Below, piece by piece: positions 1 through 9,544 of a stretch of DNA of 64,000 bases. Numbering within the stretch: the stretch's first letter is position 1; every line of letters starts with the position of its first letter. The notes beneath the pieces are model-generated. The model saw nothing but the letters and a program-made list of their open reading frames with translations, had not been told where the DNA came from and made no database searches. The stretch covers positions 1 through 64,000 of the forward strand of contig NW_019029044.1 in the NCBI RefSeq assembly GCF_002105155.1, read 5' to 3'. Origin of the DNA: Lobosporangium transversale. Taxonomy: Eukaryota; Mortierellomycota; Mortierellomycetes; Mortierellales; Mortierellaceae. The position numbers and the translations under genes were made by a program.

Positions 1-85
1 CCCGTCTTCTTCTACGTCATAGTTATGCGCTGTGGCATTAGCTTGTCTCATTTAGAAAGTTAATGACTTTTTTGTTCATGCAGGT
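1..85 (+). repeat. Left arm of an 85-bp perfect inverted repeat
   Basis: This arm is the exact reverse complement of 2351-2435. It begins at the first base of the window, so the repeat probably extends further left and its true end cannot be seen. It may be the terminal inverted repeat of an element spanning 1-2435, or the scar of an inverted duplication of the Tc1-type fragment at 2436-2800. Only the sequence identity is directly observed. Confidence 0.9.
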
Positions 86-140
86 CTGTCAGAGATAGCT
101 AATCTCTAAGTTCTGATCTTCTAGAAATTCCATCTATCCA

Positions 141-443
141 ATGTGCAAGTCATGTAAACAATGGTCACTCACCTGGACCGATAACGGAGATTGGGAAATA
201 GATGACATCATTACGCCAAGAGTCTATGCCGAACCTAAATGTAATCGAGTGTCCAACGCAAACAAACAAATGCTGCGCAATCCGCAGCAAGACCAGATGA
301 CTCATCCGCATGACCCTAACTTGACCAATGGTATTCCAGAAGACAAGCGCGAAGCGAGTACCCTTTCAGATGCCAAGACCTCGATTAGTAATCAATCATC
401 AAACGAGGATGACTCTGTCACCTCAACCAAAACATATAAATAG
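141..443 (+). CDS. Unrecognised small ORF inside the inverted-repeat segment
   Basis: A 100-codon open frame, hydrophilic, rich in Asn, Ser, Thr and Asp, with no motif I recognise. It lies between the inverted-repeat arms and beside Tc1 relics, so it may be passenger DNA or chance. No splice-site or codon argument supports it strongly, and it could easily be spurious. Confidence 0.15.
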   Translation: MCKSCKQWSLTWTDNGDWEIDDIITPRVYAEPKCNRVSNANKQMLRNPQQDQMTHPHDPNLTNGIPEDKREASTLSDAKTSISNQSSNEDDSVTSTKTYK

Positions 444-665
444 TCTAGTAGTACCATATCAAATCAGTAGCAATAAACACCTTATCTTTACTATACTTGC
501 TTCCTCCATCCTTGCCCACGTACCTCTCTTGATCCCTTGCACACCAACTGGTTAGTTACCTAGTCTTCCTCTAGTCTGACTTTATTACAAGGTCTCTCTT
601 TCAGTTTTGCATGTGCTCATTCGATGGCCGAAGATCTTTATTCTTTTGTAAGCCATATCTTTACA

Positions 666-1675
666 TCAATAGATAGTATTCCAACCATGGGCGTCACTGA
701 CAGCTTGGAGTCTCTTATGAATACCTATGATGAGTTTGCGGCAGAAGTCCACTGGGATTCTATACCATTCAACAGATATTCGCTCCCATAGTTCATCACA
801 ACTCTTAGCTCGCTCCGGATATCTAGAGAGCCGCCTATCCAATTCTGCCCACATGTTCAATAGGGTTGAGGTCAGGGGATTGTGCTGGCCACTCTAGAAG
901 TGTACCTTCCTCTTCTGTTAGATGTACTGATTTCAAATACTTCCTAACAATCCTCGCCGTGTCGTGCTGAAAGACGATATCACTTTAACTTAGCCCCCAG
1001 TCATCAAGGGACATCTGTAGATCCTCCTGCAGTAGTTTGATGTAAAGTTGTGCGTCCATATTATTGTCAATCTTTGCAATGTATCCAGGTCCGTACCATG
1101 AAAAGCATGTCCACACTTTAACATTACCACCCCCAAACTTGACAGTGCCTTGCACTGACCTGCGAGTGAGACGTCCCGGAGTGTCGTCCCAGATCCACTG
1201 TACGCCATCAGAACAGATTCGGTTTATTTTCGATTCATCTGACCAAATAACCTTTTTCCAATCTTTCAGAGTCCATTCCATATACTTGTTGAGAAAATGC
1301 AAACGGGCTTTAATATGTCTTCGCCGTAGAGCTGGCCTACGTACACGCCTCTTTGCTGTCAATCCCAACTCCTTGAGCCGTCGTCTAACGGTGGTCTCAG
1401 AAACAGCCGCTGGTATGAGCTGGTTGGCTCTGACGGTGGCCTCAACTGCAGACTTGAGTGTACCTCGTTTCATGTTCACCTTAAGATATTGCGTGATATC
1501 TATAGGTAGTTTCCTTGGTCGACCACCTTTATTAACTGGCATGTACTCTTTATTCTTTGCATAGATCTTGTTGGCCGTCCATTGTGATATACCGACACTA
1601 GCAGCAGTGTCACGAACAGCAAGCAATGTCTAGCTCATGAATTGATGAATGACTTTTGTCTGATTCGAATCTGAA
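666..1675 (-). pseudogene. Tc1/mariner-type transposase pseudogene
   Basis: Read on the minus strand this is a nearly full-length Tc1-like transposase. It has an N-terminal helix-turn-helix (RDTAASVGISQW), a basic linker (GGRPRKLP), the first catalytic Asp in WSDES, the second in FQHDTA, and the Glu in SPDLNPIEH, giving a DD34E spacing. It is dead: an in-frame TAG lies at 1630-1632, an in-frame TAA at 985-987, and a frameshift near 855-861 separates the PIEH motif from the final MWAEL segment ending at 666. The known role of the family is cut-and-paste transposition at TA sites. Terminal repeats of its own were not identified. It lies inside the segment bounded by the 85-bp inverted repeat. 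Confidence 0.85.
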
Positions 1676-1989
1676 AAAGATCACGTGTGCTTGATTAATT
1701 TGTTCCGCTCATTTCCTTCACTCATTCCTCCATGCATAGTTTGCCTGTCAAGCCAAGTCGCGTCTCCTAGTTTTCTAGCTCCGTGAATAGCTCCAAGGAT
1801 TCTAGAAGAGCTATAAACCAATAACCAAGACTTATAGTGCCAAGGAACCTTGAAATAAGATTGCACCAGATATCTTCCTCGGATCCTGTGTATTAAGTTA
1901 ACTCAACACTTGGAGTTCCGCATATGGTAAAAGTCCTTAGGAAATATTTGAGTAAGCTTTATTTAGAGTTCTTGAAGCGCGTCTCCGCT

Positions 1990-2244
1990 TCAGTCAAACA
2001 AGTATAAATATGATAGATTTGTAACATAGTAAACCTCAGTCTGCAATAAAACTATTCTTGAATCTCCTAGGTTCATTCTTGTTCCTAAATCACTTACCTT
2101 CTCTTGCAATCGTCCTGTCAGTCCTTGACAAGCAGCTTCTCTAGTAGACATGCCTGCCATCATTAACCTCCTGGCTTCGTTGACTTTCCTTTGTGGAGTG
2201 GGTCTCATACTCTGTGAAGGTGTAGTTAAGAGAGAGTTAAGCAA
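1990..2244 (-). pseudogene. Possible transposase N-terminal helix-turn-helix fragment
   Basis: The frame contains RRLMMAGMSTREAA, resembling the first helices of a Tc1-type DNA-binding domain, and is followed on the minus strand by a donor-like AAG|gtaagt near 2099. The neighbouring pseudogene at 666-1675 already has its own helix-turn-helix, so this is probably the start of a different copy or family. No DDE catalytic part follows in frame. Identification rests on one short motif and is weak. Confidence 0.3.
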
Positions 2245-2350
2245 GTGTTCATAAAGGAAAGAGAGAAAGTCCTTCTTTTATTCGCATTTAATGACGACCA
2301 GATGTTGTCATGGGCAACATTTGAGACCACATGCAAAACTGAAAGAGAGA

Positions 2351-2435
2351 CCTGCATGAACAAAAAAGTCATTAACTTTCTAAATGAGACAAGCTAATGC
2401 CACAGCGCATAACTATGACGTAGAAGAAGACGGGA
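2351..2435 (-). repeat. Right arm of the 85-bp perfect inverted repeat
   Basis: Exact reverse complement of 1-85. The arm runs into an open reading frame (2384-2800) whose downstream part is a Tc1-type transposase C-terminus, so the repeat boundary lies inside an apparently coding stretch. This points to a rearranged mobile-element mosaic rather than a clean element. Confidence 0.9.
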
Positions 2436-2800
2436 GCTTTATTAAACCAAAGTGTGAGTGGTGTATGCATATACGGTTTCTAGGAATGAGAAAAAGAAAT
2501 GGACATGGGAATGAATTATACTTTCAGTATTGCATGATAGTGTATGTGAAGAAGGCCAAGCTCAAGCTTCTGAAATGGCCTGCAAATTCTCCTGATCTCA
2601 ACGTAATAGAAAACATCTGGGCGCGCGTCAAGAGAGGGCTTGAAGACTATCCAACAGCTCCGAAATCCATCGACGAACTGTGGGAGAGATTCCAAGACAT
2701 ATGGTGCAAGATTGATATACAAGAAATTCAAGGACTGTATGAAAGCATGCCCAGGAGGATAAGGAAGCTCTATGACAACAAAGGAGGCTATATAGACTGA
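2384..2800 (+). pseudogene. Tc1-type transposase C-terminal fragment (chimeric ORF)
   Basis: The 138-codon frame ends with a clear Tc1-family C-terminus: LLKWPANSPDLNVIENIW, carrying the catalytic Glu, followed by the ELWERFQDIW and ESMPRRI blocks usual at the end of these proteins. The upstream half does not match the family: there is no helix-turn-helix and neither catalytic Asp, and its first 17 codons are the right arm of the inverted repeat. It is therefore a truncated relic fused to foreign sequence. It differs in sequence and orientation from the pseudogene at 666-1675, so at least two Tc1 copies are mixed here. Confidence 0.75.
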
Positions 2801-3110
2801 AATGTTTTATGGTAAATCGGAAGTCAAGGAGATCAAAAGTTGTTTATTATTTTAGCTAGGTCGGAGCCTTATATAGGCTCCAACATAGCCGTCACTAATT
2901 GCTCTGATCTATGAATAAAAAGGGGAGTGCTCCATTTGGGTACACTCCCTAGCCTCAGGACGTAACATAGACTATTAAAGCGGAAAATATGAAGAAATAA
3001 AGTTCGAGATGTCATTTTTCAAAAAAGTGTTAGAATGGAAGGCGCAATTTTAAAAGTTTATAACAGCAGCCTAAACCGCCTTTACTTAAAGCTGAAACCT
3101 GATACAGGCT
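2801..3110. other. Spacer downstream of the Tc1 fragment
   Basis: No gene seen. It holds a short perfect palindrome at 2863-2881 (GGAGCC, 7-base loop, GGCTCC). This could be part of an element end, but no matching copy was found. Confidence 0.5.
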
Positions 3111-3515
3111 CTAGTGATATACCAGATTGTATACATTTAACTTCAGGGCAAACGCAGGTAATATGGAAGAGATAGAAGAGAAAAACCAGAAAAGTGACAA
3201 ACATGCTAACACTTTTTTGGAGGACTGTACTTCTCGCACACCAACGATATGCATCTCCAGAGTTCCCCAAATGTAGTCCTCCTCTGCCGCAGTAAAAGTT
3301 GGCTCTTTTGTCCTTGGTGGGTCTACACCTCTCTCTCTGGCCCTTTGTGCTTGCTCCTGCACTGCTTTCAACTCTTTCCTCCATGTCCTCTCCCCTATCA
3401 TATTCACATTTTAGATTATCTCTTTCCACTTCTCGGCCTGAGTCTCCACCGTCCTTGGACATCTCCAGATGTGCGGTGTGTCAGCCTTAACGGAGAACAC
3501 TAGGCTGTCTCGGAG
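3111..3515 (-). pseudogene. Degraded retroelement-like remnant (zinc-knuckle-like motif after RT)
   Basis: On the minus strand the frame reads ADTPHIWRCPRT followed by a charged region and, after an in-frame stop near 3410, ERTWRKELKAVQEQ and a short tail. The TPHxxxxCP pattern resembles the motif that follows the reverse transcriptase in many non-LTR retrotransposons. No RT catalytic block is present. It lies directly downstream, on the same strand, of a tRNA-like sequence (3574-3655). The assignment is tentative and rests on one motif. Confidence 0.3.
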
Positions 3516-3573
3516 AGAAAATATAAAAACTCAAGCAGATCCCTGGCCTGGCACATGTTTGCTTCACTTTATG

Positions 3574-3655
3574 TGCCTTAACCAGGACTCGAACCCGGCC
3601 CCTGGGCTACACAAGGGGGGTACCCTGACAAGTATACTACTCAGCCCTTGGGCGT
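3574..3655 (-). other. tRNA-like sequence with Pol III A and B boxes
   Basis: On the minus strand there is a perfect B-box (GGTTCGAGTCC, 3585-3595) in a foldable T-arm, an A-box-like GGGCTGAGTAGT around 3636-3647, and an anticodon-like stem CAGGG/CCTTG. The anticodon loop has 6 rather than 7 bases, the acceptor pairing is poor, and the variable region is long. It looks like a tRNA pseudogene or the 5' head of a tRNA-derived SINE rather than a working tRNA. Confidence 0.45.
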
Positions 3656-3780
3656 GACGATTGAGCCCCTATTACCGACTCCAAGCCGGAAAACTAGAAG
3701 TTTCACTGGGTCACGTGCATGATGGCTTATGATTTATATCTATCCATAAAGTCATTAAGTTTATCGAAGTTATCTAATTG

Positions 3781-3853
3781 GCCCGGTTAGCTCAATCGGT
3801 AGAGCGTGAGACTCTTAATCTCAAGGTTGTGGGTTCGACCCCCACATTGGGCG
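3781..3853 (+). tRNA. tRNA-Lys (anticodon CTT)
   Basis: A complete intronless cloverleaf: acceptor GCCCGGT pairs with ATTGGGC, D-arm GCTC/GAGC, anticodon stem TGAGA/TCTCA with loop CTCTTAA giving anticodon CTT (Lys, AAG codons), and T-arm GTGGG/CCCAC with loop TTCGACC. The discriminator base is G. An identical gene lies at 48561-48633. Confidence 0.97.
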
Positions 3854-5630
3854 TATTTCTGCAGGTTACTTAACCTCCTTTTAATGATAATAATCTTACT
3901 TTTTGGTATCTCGCCTCAACATCGTTTGTGTTATGTCATTGTGTCAACAGGATTCAATAATTTTAGTGTAGATGAATAAAAAAAAGTTGGATACATTTTA
4001 CATGTCTGCTTGGTGCAAATAAATATTTTTTACCTCTCGCCTTGGTATACCCAGCAACCTACAAAGTTATCTTGAGCTTAAGAATAGATAATATACCTTC
4101 AATATCCCTCTACGGCGAGCAAGATCAAGTATTAATATGTTCTGTAAATCTTGGTCTCTTTTTTTGTTCTTACGAATGGTGTATAAAATATATTTTACGT
4201 TTAATGGTTGCGAAATTTGCATTCAAGGAATATACATTCAATAGAATTTACTGTCTGATATACATGTATACCATTATTGACTTACTGTATAGAGATATAA
4301 GTTATAGATCAGCAACAAGTTCAATGCGGGTCCTTGTGCTACTCAATAGCATAACATTGTTTTCAGTTATTCAGCTCCAATAGAAAAAAAAAAAAATCAC
4401 TACCCAAGGTCTCTGTAACTTGTAGCTTCTTAATCATGGCATCCAGCTTCAATCCAGTAGCAGAAACGGTATAGAGACATAATAACATATTTTTTGATCG
4501 CAGTGATTTACTATTACTGCTGAGCTTTATTTGGTGAAAATCATCTGTACATTGGATTAGACACTTCAACAACCAACAACCTTTTACTAAGCAAATAGTG
4601 ATGCGCATGTCCTCAATTTTGGTAATGCTTCAAAATGTCGACATGGAAGCCATGTTTTTAGGCAGAAGGCAAAGAAAAACCCCCCTTCTCGACTATTGTC
4701 TAATATCAACTCAAAGCGTTGGATAGTTATCATCCACACTATTAAACCCTATCCAAAACAGCAAAAGGTTCATTTCTAAGTTTGTATTGTTCATCATTAA
4801 GCGGCCCCAAAAACCATTGCAAAAAGAGATGGAATGCATAGAAGAGTGACATTGCATAACCTCTCTATGCAGAGTTATTTCTAATTACTTCCAGAGAGGT
4901 AGGTATTTTTATTCATTTTTGTGGATTTGCAGATTTACCTTCATGTTTGTACGTGAAGAATAATTATGGTCAAGAGATGAAGGTGGAGGCCAATTTTCTA
5001 GTGAAAAATAACGTCTTGGACGTAATGAAGCTTTCAAACTTGAATAGAAGTAATGATTCAATATCTTGTAGTCGTCGCTGCCAGCCATTTCTACGATTTA
5101 TGGCGCATGCACAGGATATGTACAAAATAGACAGTAGGTTTTCCAGCATTGCGGAGCAAGTCCCTCTGAGTGTGAAGTAAAGTCAAAGGCAAAAAAAAAA
5201 GGGTTGATGTATCAAAATAGGTGAATAAGCATAAGCAACTTGCATCATCGTTATTTTGATTGCTCTTTTGTTTGGGAGGGAGCTAACGTTTGGTTAGTAG
5301 TCTTCCCCCCCCTTCTTCCTCTTTTTTTATTTGTCAAAAGAGACTGCAGCTCCAGTGTTCCTGTCGCCTCCATCGCTCACTGTGAAGCACAATTTGAAAG
5401 AGAGAGATGGAAAGAAGGTTCAAAATGATGATGATGATGAAAGACGGTATGGATATTTATATACATTGTCTAAGGCAGGGTCTTTTGCTTTTTTTTTTTT
5501 TTCCTTCTTCCGCACAAAGATTTTCATCCCCTCTCTCTTCCTCTCCTTTTTCTTTTCGACCACCAAGATTAAAAGCAGTTCGTTTAGACACAGATTATTA
5601 TATCTGCATTTTCAAACCATAAGCGTCGTC
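3854..5630. other. Gene-poor spacer upstream of the START-domain gene
   Basis: AT-rich. It contains small ORFs (for example 4042-4383 and 4947-5180) with no recognisable motif and no supporting splice pattern. The last 300 bases are pyrimidine-rich (5300-5560), as expected of the promoter and 5' UTR of the gene starting at 5631. I see no other feature. Confidence 0.5.
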
Positions 5631-6482
5631 ATGTTCACAGAAGAACAAGTTAACACAGCTCTTTTAGAGCTCAAGGACCCAGATGTTGCCAGCTGGGAAC
5701 TCTTCACTGAAGCCTCAAACTTTAAAGTCTTTCGCCGTACGGTAGCGAAGAGTGCGCTCAAGGAATACAAAGTACTCGGAACATACCCTGATCTTCCTGT
5801 TCGGTACCTTCTTCGTGCATATACTGACTTGGAGCATCGCAAAAGCTGGGACAAGAACATGGCCAACTGGAAACAACTAGATGCAAATCGACTGCATTTT
5901 ACAAGTAAATTTCCTTGGCCACTCTCGCCTCGCGATTATGTCTATGAACTCGGGATTCAGGAATATGGCAATGGTGTAGTCTGTATCAATGGCAAGAGCG
6001 TAGAAGATCCGGCTATGCCTGAAAAGCCTGGTACTGTCCGTGTGGATGAATATCGACAGGATGTGGTGATTCAGCCTACAGAGGATGGTCGAGGATGCCG
6101 TATCTGGTTTGCATACTTTGACAACCCCAAGGTATGCTCCTTACTCTTTCCTTCTTATTTTAACTTGTCCTTTTTAAGTGCTGTTCATGTTTCTAAGACT
6201 TCTTTTATCATTATTGTTAGGGAAACATCCCTTCCAGCATTGTCAATTGGGCAGCCAAGTCTGGAGTACCATGTAAGGAGAATAGTACATTGTAAAAAAA
6301 AAGGTTCTCTATTTTACTTTATTTATTTATTTATTTTTTTTACTGGATACTTTTTAGCGTTCCTAAATGCATTACGAAATGCAGGTCATAGTCTTATGAA
6401 GCAAGATGCCGAGACAGGACGAAGTGAAAAAACACAGCCTCTTTCAGCGCTTGAGACCCCTTCAATTGGAGTAGACTGTTGA
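5631..6482 (+). CDS. START-domain lipid-transfer protein (PCTP/STARD2-like)
   Basis: Exons 5631-6131, 6221-6272 and 6358-6482 give a 225-residue protein, about the length of a stand-alone START domain such as phosphatidylcholine transfer protein (214 residues in human). Matching features are WELFTEASNFKVFRR near the start, YKVLGTYPDLPVRYLLRAYTD, FTSKFPWPLSPRDYVYE in the middle, a GRGCRIWFAY strand, and the C-terminal helix WAAKSGVPSFLNALRNAG. The last helix exists only if intron 2 is removed (CCA T|gtaagg ... tttttag|CG). START domains bind one lipid in a hydrophobic cavity and move it between membranes; the ligand cannot be read from sequence. The open frame extends upstream to 5331, but that part is low-complexity Phe/Ser and looks like 5' UTR. 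No signal peptide or membrane segment follows the chosen ATG. Confidence 0.85.
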   Translation: MFTEEQVNTALLELKDPDVASWELFTEASNFKVFRRTVAKSALKEYKVLGTYPDLPVRYLLRAYTDLEHRKSWDKNMANWKQLDANRLHFTSKFPWPLSPRDYVYELGIQEYGNGVVCINGKSVEDPAMPEKPGTVRVDEYRQDVVIQPTEDGRGCRIWFAYFDNPKVCSLLFPSYFNLSFLSAVHVSKTSFIIIVRETSLPALSIGQPSLEYHVRRIVHCKKKGSLFYFIYLFIFFTGYFLAFLNALRNAGHSLMKQDAETGRSEKTQPLSALETPSIGVDC

Positions 6483-8124
6483 CAGAAAAGACGACAACGG
6501 AAATAAAAAAAATAAAAAAAAAAAAAAAAAAAAAGTAGACTTTGCAAAGATACCAAAGCAGGGAAATATTTAGTTATTGATAAAGCCCATTGTAATCCAG
6601 TCTGGACTTTAAAGTGATGTTAAAATTTGCAAAGGTCTTTATTGAAGGAAGGAAGGGCAAACAAAAATATAAAAATAAAACTAAAATTGGTAAAAAGAAA
6701 AAAAAGGTAAAGAGAGCAGAAATATCGATTAAGAAGAGGGAATGAGCCGTTGGGGTGCCAGTATATGGCGAAATCTAGCTCTAGCAGTCCATAATGCCAT
6801 CCTCCATCCCCTTCAGGGATAGCGGATGGAGACAAAAAAAAAGTATATTAGAAAAAGAGGGATATATTCCAAAGGAAGAATATAGACAAGGCAAACATAA
6901 GATAGCATGCGCACTAGATCCCCTCAGCAAGGTCATACGAGTACTGGAGGCTGATGTTCATTATACATGAACGCATAACAAATAGATGTTTTTGACGAAA
7001 AAAAGATAAAAGTGACAGGCGAAGAAGCAAAGACAGAATAGACGGCTTTAAAAGTAAAAATAACTCGCGCCAGTAGACAAAGTGATCTACTTGATGCTAG
7101 TTGATCCAGTGCTTCAATTACTTTTTCTTTTTTATAAGTGTTGTCTTGATGATCTTAACGGATCACTCCAATAAGGATTCAGCTTTGGAATGCTTGTCAG
7201 AGTAAAAAAAAATTCCACTCTGTGGTAGGGGACGAACAACACAAGAGCTTGTGGCCCGACACTGATCCTGAGCTTCATCCCCTTGGACATACTATCCAGA
7301 CCAGGATATATCACATGCTAATGGAGAATATGCCAGATGACAGGTATCTATATTTCTGTATTTCACAAAACGGACAAGTATGCTTCGATCTGCCCCATTT
7401 CCCCGACTCCTCTCAAAATAAACTACTTGATTAATTCCATCAGTGTCTAAAAGTAAATCGCATCGTAAGATCATGATTTTGGGTGAAAATAAGATCTTTT
7501 AGAGTTCGTCTTCAGCTTGATCGATAACGCGTTATACGGCACACCGACGAGGGTGGAAGGGACGCGATGTCCAAGCAAAGGGGCGAAACAGGCAAACAAA
7601 AAGGGGGAGAAGTAATAAAGAGTTAGACAACGGACAAGAAGTAAAGATGACACTATTACAGGACAATCACCATATCCGCCATTTTGCGTAAGCAATAATT
7701 GGAATAGGATGTTTTCAGATGAACCAGATGAATACACATTTCTTGCAAGTTGCATTAGAAAATAAAAGTATATTTTTCTAGGATACTTCGGTGTGGCCTC
7801 AACCATTATGAAATTATAACTTGAGAGTCCCAGAAAGCTAGCCTTCGTGATAAGCTGGCTAGTGACTTCATCGCAGCAGACGACATTCATATCAAAGCAT
7901 ATTGGTCTTTCATGCGCCCGTTATAGCATTTTTGATGGTCTCAGGCTCGGGATTTCTTTCTTTCTTTCTTTCTTTCTTTTTTTTTTTTTTTATTCTAGAA
8001 ATGGTTTTCAGATCTTCGAGTGATGGAGTAAGCGTTTCGCTGTTGGTTCGAGTGCACCAGCTAGGATTCCAAAAACTCTGTCGTCTGCTGTGGGGTTTTC
8101 GATGTCGTTTACCATCCTTAGATC

Positions 8125-8156
<32 letters not shown>

Positions 8157-8239
8157 CGCGATGGTAATTTATGTACTTGTGTTTCAAATCCCTCGAACTG
8201 GTTTCATCGTTATTGGGTGCCTGGGCGCGCGGCGGGCTG
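6483..8239. other. Gene-poor region with A/T homopolymers
   Basis: No supportable gene. It holds a poly-A run at about 6505-6533 just after the START gene stop, a (ttct)n stretch followed by poly-T near 7950-7992, and a poly-T run near 8129-8156. Short ORFs at 7222-7434 and 7471-7890 show no family motif. Confidence 0.5.
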
Positions 8240-8728
8240 ACGACTTTGAGCGAGAGAATTTACCATTGACGTTAGAGTAAGGGTGATTGCCTTCAACGTC
8301 GGGGTTATTTCTTTATCGGGTCGTATTCGGCATAAAGCCTTAAATCGCTTCCTGTCACCATGAGATTCCAGTCTTGATATCTTTGGTGGTGGATTTGAGT
8401 GTATTCCAGTGCTCTTTCGAGATATATTTGGTCCGTGCAACATTAGATCTCTTACCAATAGAGATTGACAGTGTGGATAGCACAGAAGTTGTCGTGGACT
8501 GAGTAACCAGCTAATAGAAGGTGATACCCAAATGTGAAAACTAATCTTGCTCCTACACTCAAAATAACTTACGACGTGGGTATCATAGACATTCTCATAG
8601 ATTTGTTTATAGCGCAACTTGTCCAGATAGGACTCCGAGATTGGCCGTTGTTCAATGTAACCGGAGAATTCATTCATTGCTACATCCTTGGACATATCAT
8701 GAGGATCGGCCGTTTTGGCATCCATTGG
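8240..8728 (-). CDS. Possible unrecognised gene, first exon well formed
   Basis: On the minus strand an ATG at 8728 opens a hydrophilic, evenly composed stretch of about 50 residues including EFSGYIEQRPISESYLDKLR and KQIYENVYDTHV, ending at a consensus donor (gtc|gtaagt) near 8574. A plausible next exon after a ...ctattag acceptor near 8515 would read LVTQSTTTSVLSTLSISIG and stop at another donor-like gtaaga. Beyond that the frame is unclear. I do not recognise the family. It may be a small or decayed gene; the 3' end given is only where the open frame closes. Confidence 0.3.
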
Positions 8729-8881
8729 ATGGCGATAAAGGAAGGAAGGTAGGACTAGGCAGCCTATGTGGTGCAACGACAGCCGAAGGATGAATAAGGT
8801 CATCATGATCTGGGGTGTCATGAGAAGTTTGTTCAAATGGATACAGACATACATACACAAGAACAAATTGATCTTTGACAT

Positions 8882-9456
8882 AGCATCTATTCCTATTTTT
8901 CCACTTTATTGTGACATTATCAAGCATAAAATACACACATGTCAAAAAGAGATTAGGGAGATATTGATACAGAAACGCAGCGTAATTGGGTCCATCTCCG
9001 GGAAAGATTGACAATGATGAGCAGGTGAAAATATATAACATACAGAAGCACGCGCTTCTGTTACTCTTTCCACAGACTTTGTTTTTCTTGACACCCGAGT
9101 ACTAAAAAAGAAGAGTTCGAGCATTTCGCTGTTAACCCTGATAGCCATGACTACCATGGAAAGTCAAAAAAAAAAAAAAAAAAAAAAAAAAGAATCGGTG
9201 AATGGGCTAAATGAATAGAAAAAAGTTATATTGTAAAAAAACCAAGCGGCTGGAAGACAGAAGACAAAGAGTGGCAGGAGATTTCATAAACAAAAGACAA
9301 AAGTAGTCTGTTCATGTCGTCCTTCTTTTTGGATGTCCCAAGCGTCATAAAAATAAAAAAACAACGGGACGAAGATCCCTCCTTCCTCTGTCTCCTTCCC
9401 AGGCACACTCGACAAGCCTTTTGACACAATAGACACGCAAATACATCTTTCTCTCT

Positions 9457-9493
<37 letters not shown>

Positions 9494-9540
9494 CAAAAAG
9501 AAAAAAAGACTATATATTCATGTCATTGAACAATCGGCTA
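8882..9540. other. Spacer with homopolymers, no gene seen
   Basis: Contains poly-A at about 9166-9191 and poly-T at about 9459-9489. Short ORFs here have no recognisable content. Confidence 0.5.
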
Positions 9541-9544
9541 TTCG

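Noticed and set aside
985-1626. Complete small transposase gene
   Set aside because: Both ends are stop-interrupted parts of one longer decayed transposase; the apparent start codon is TTG.
5331-5630. N-terminal extension of the START-domain ORF
   Set aside because: Low-complexity Phe/Ser/Arg translated from a pyrimidine-rich leader; the ATG at 5631 gives the family's normal start and length.
8040-8110. B-box-like GGTTCGAGTGC
   Set aside because: No matching A-box, no foldable T-arm or acceptor stem, so not a tRNA.
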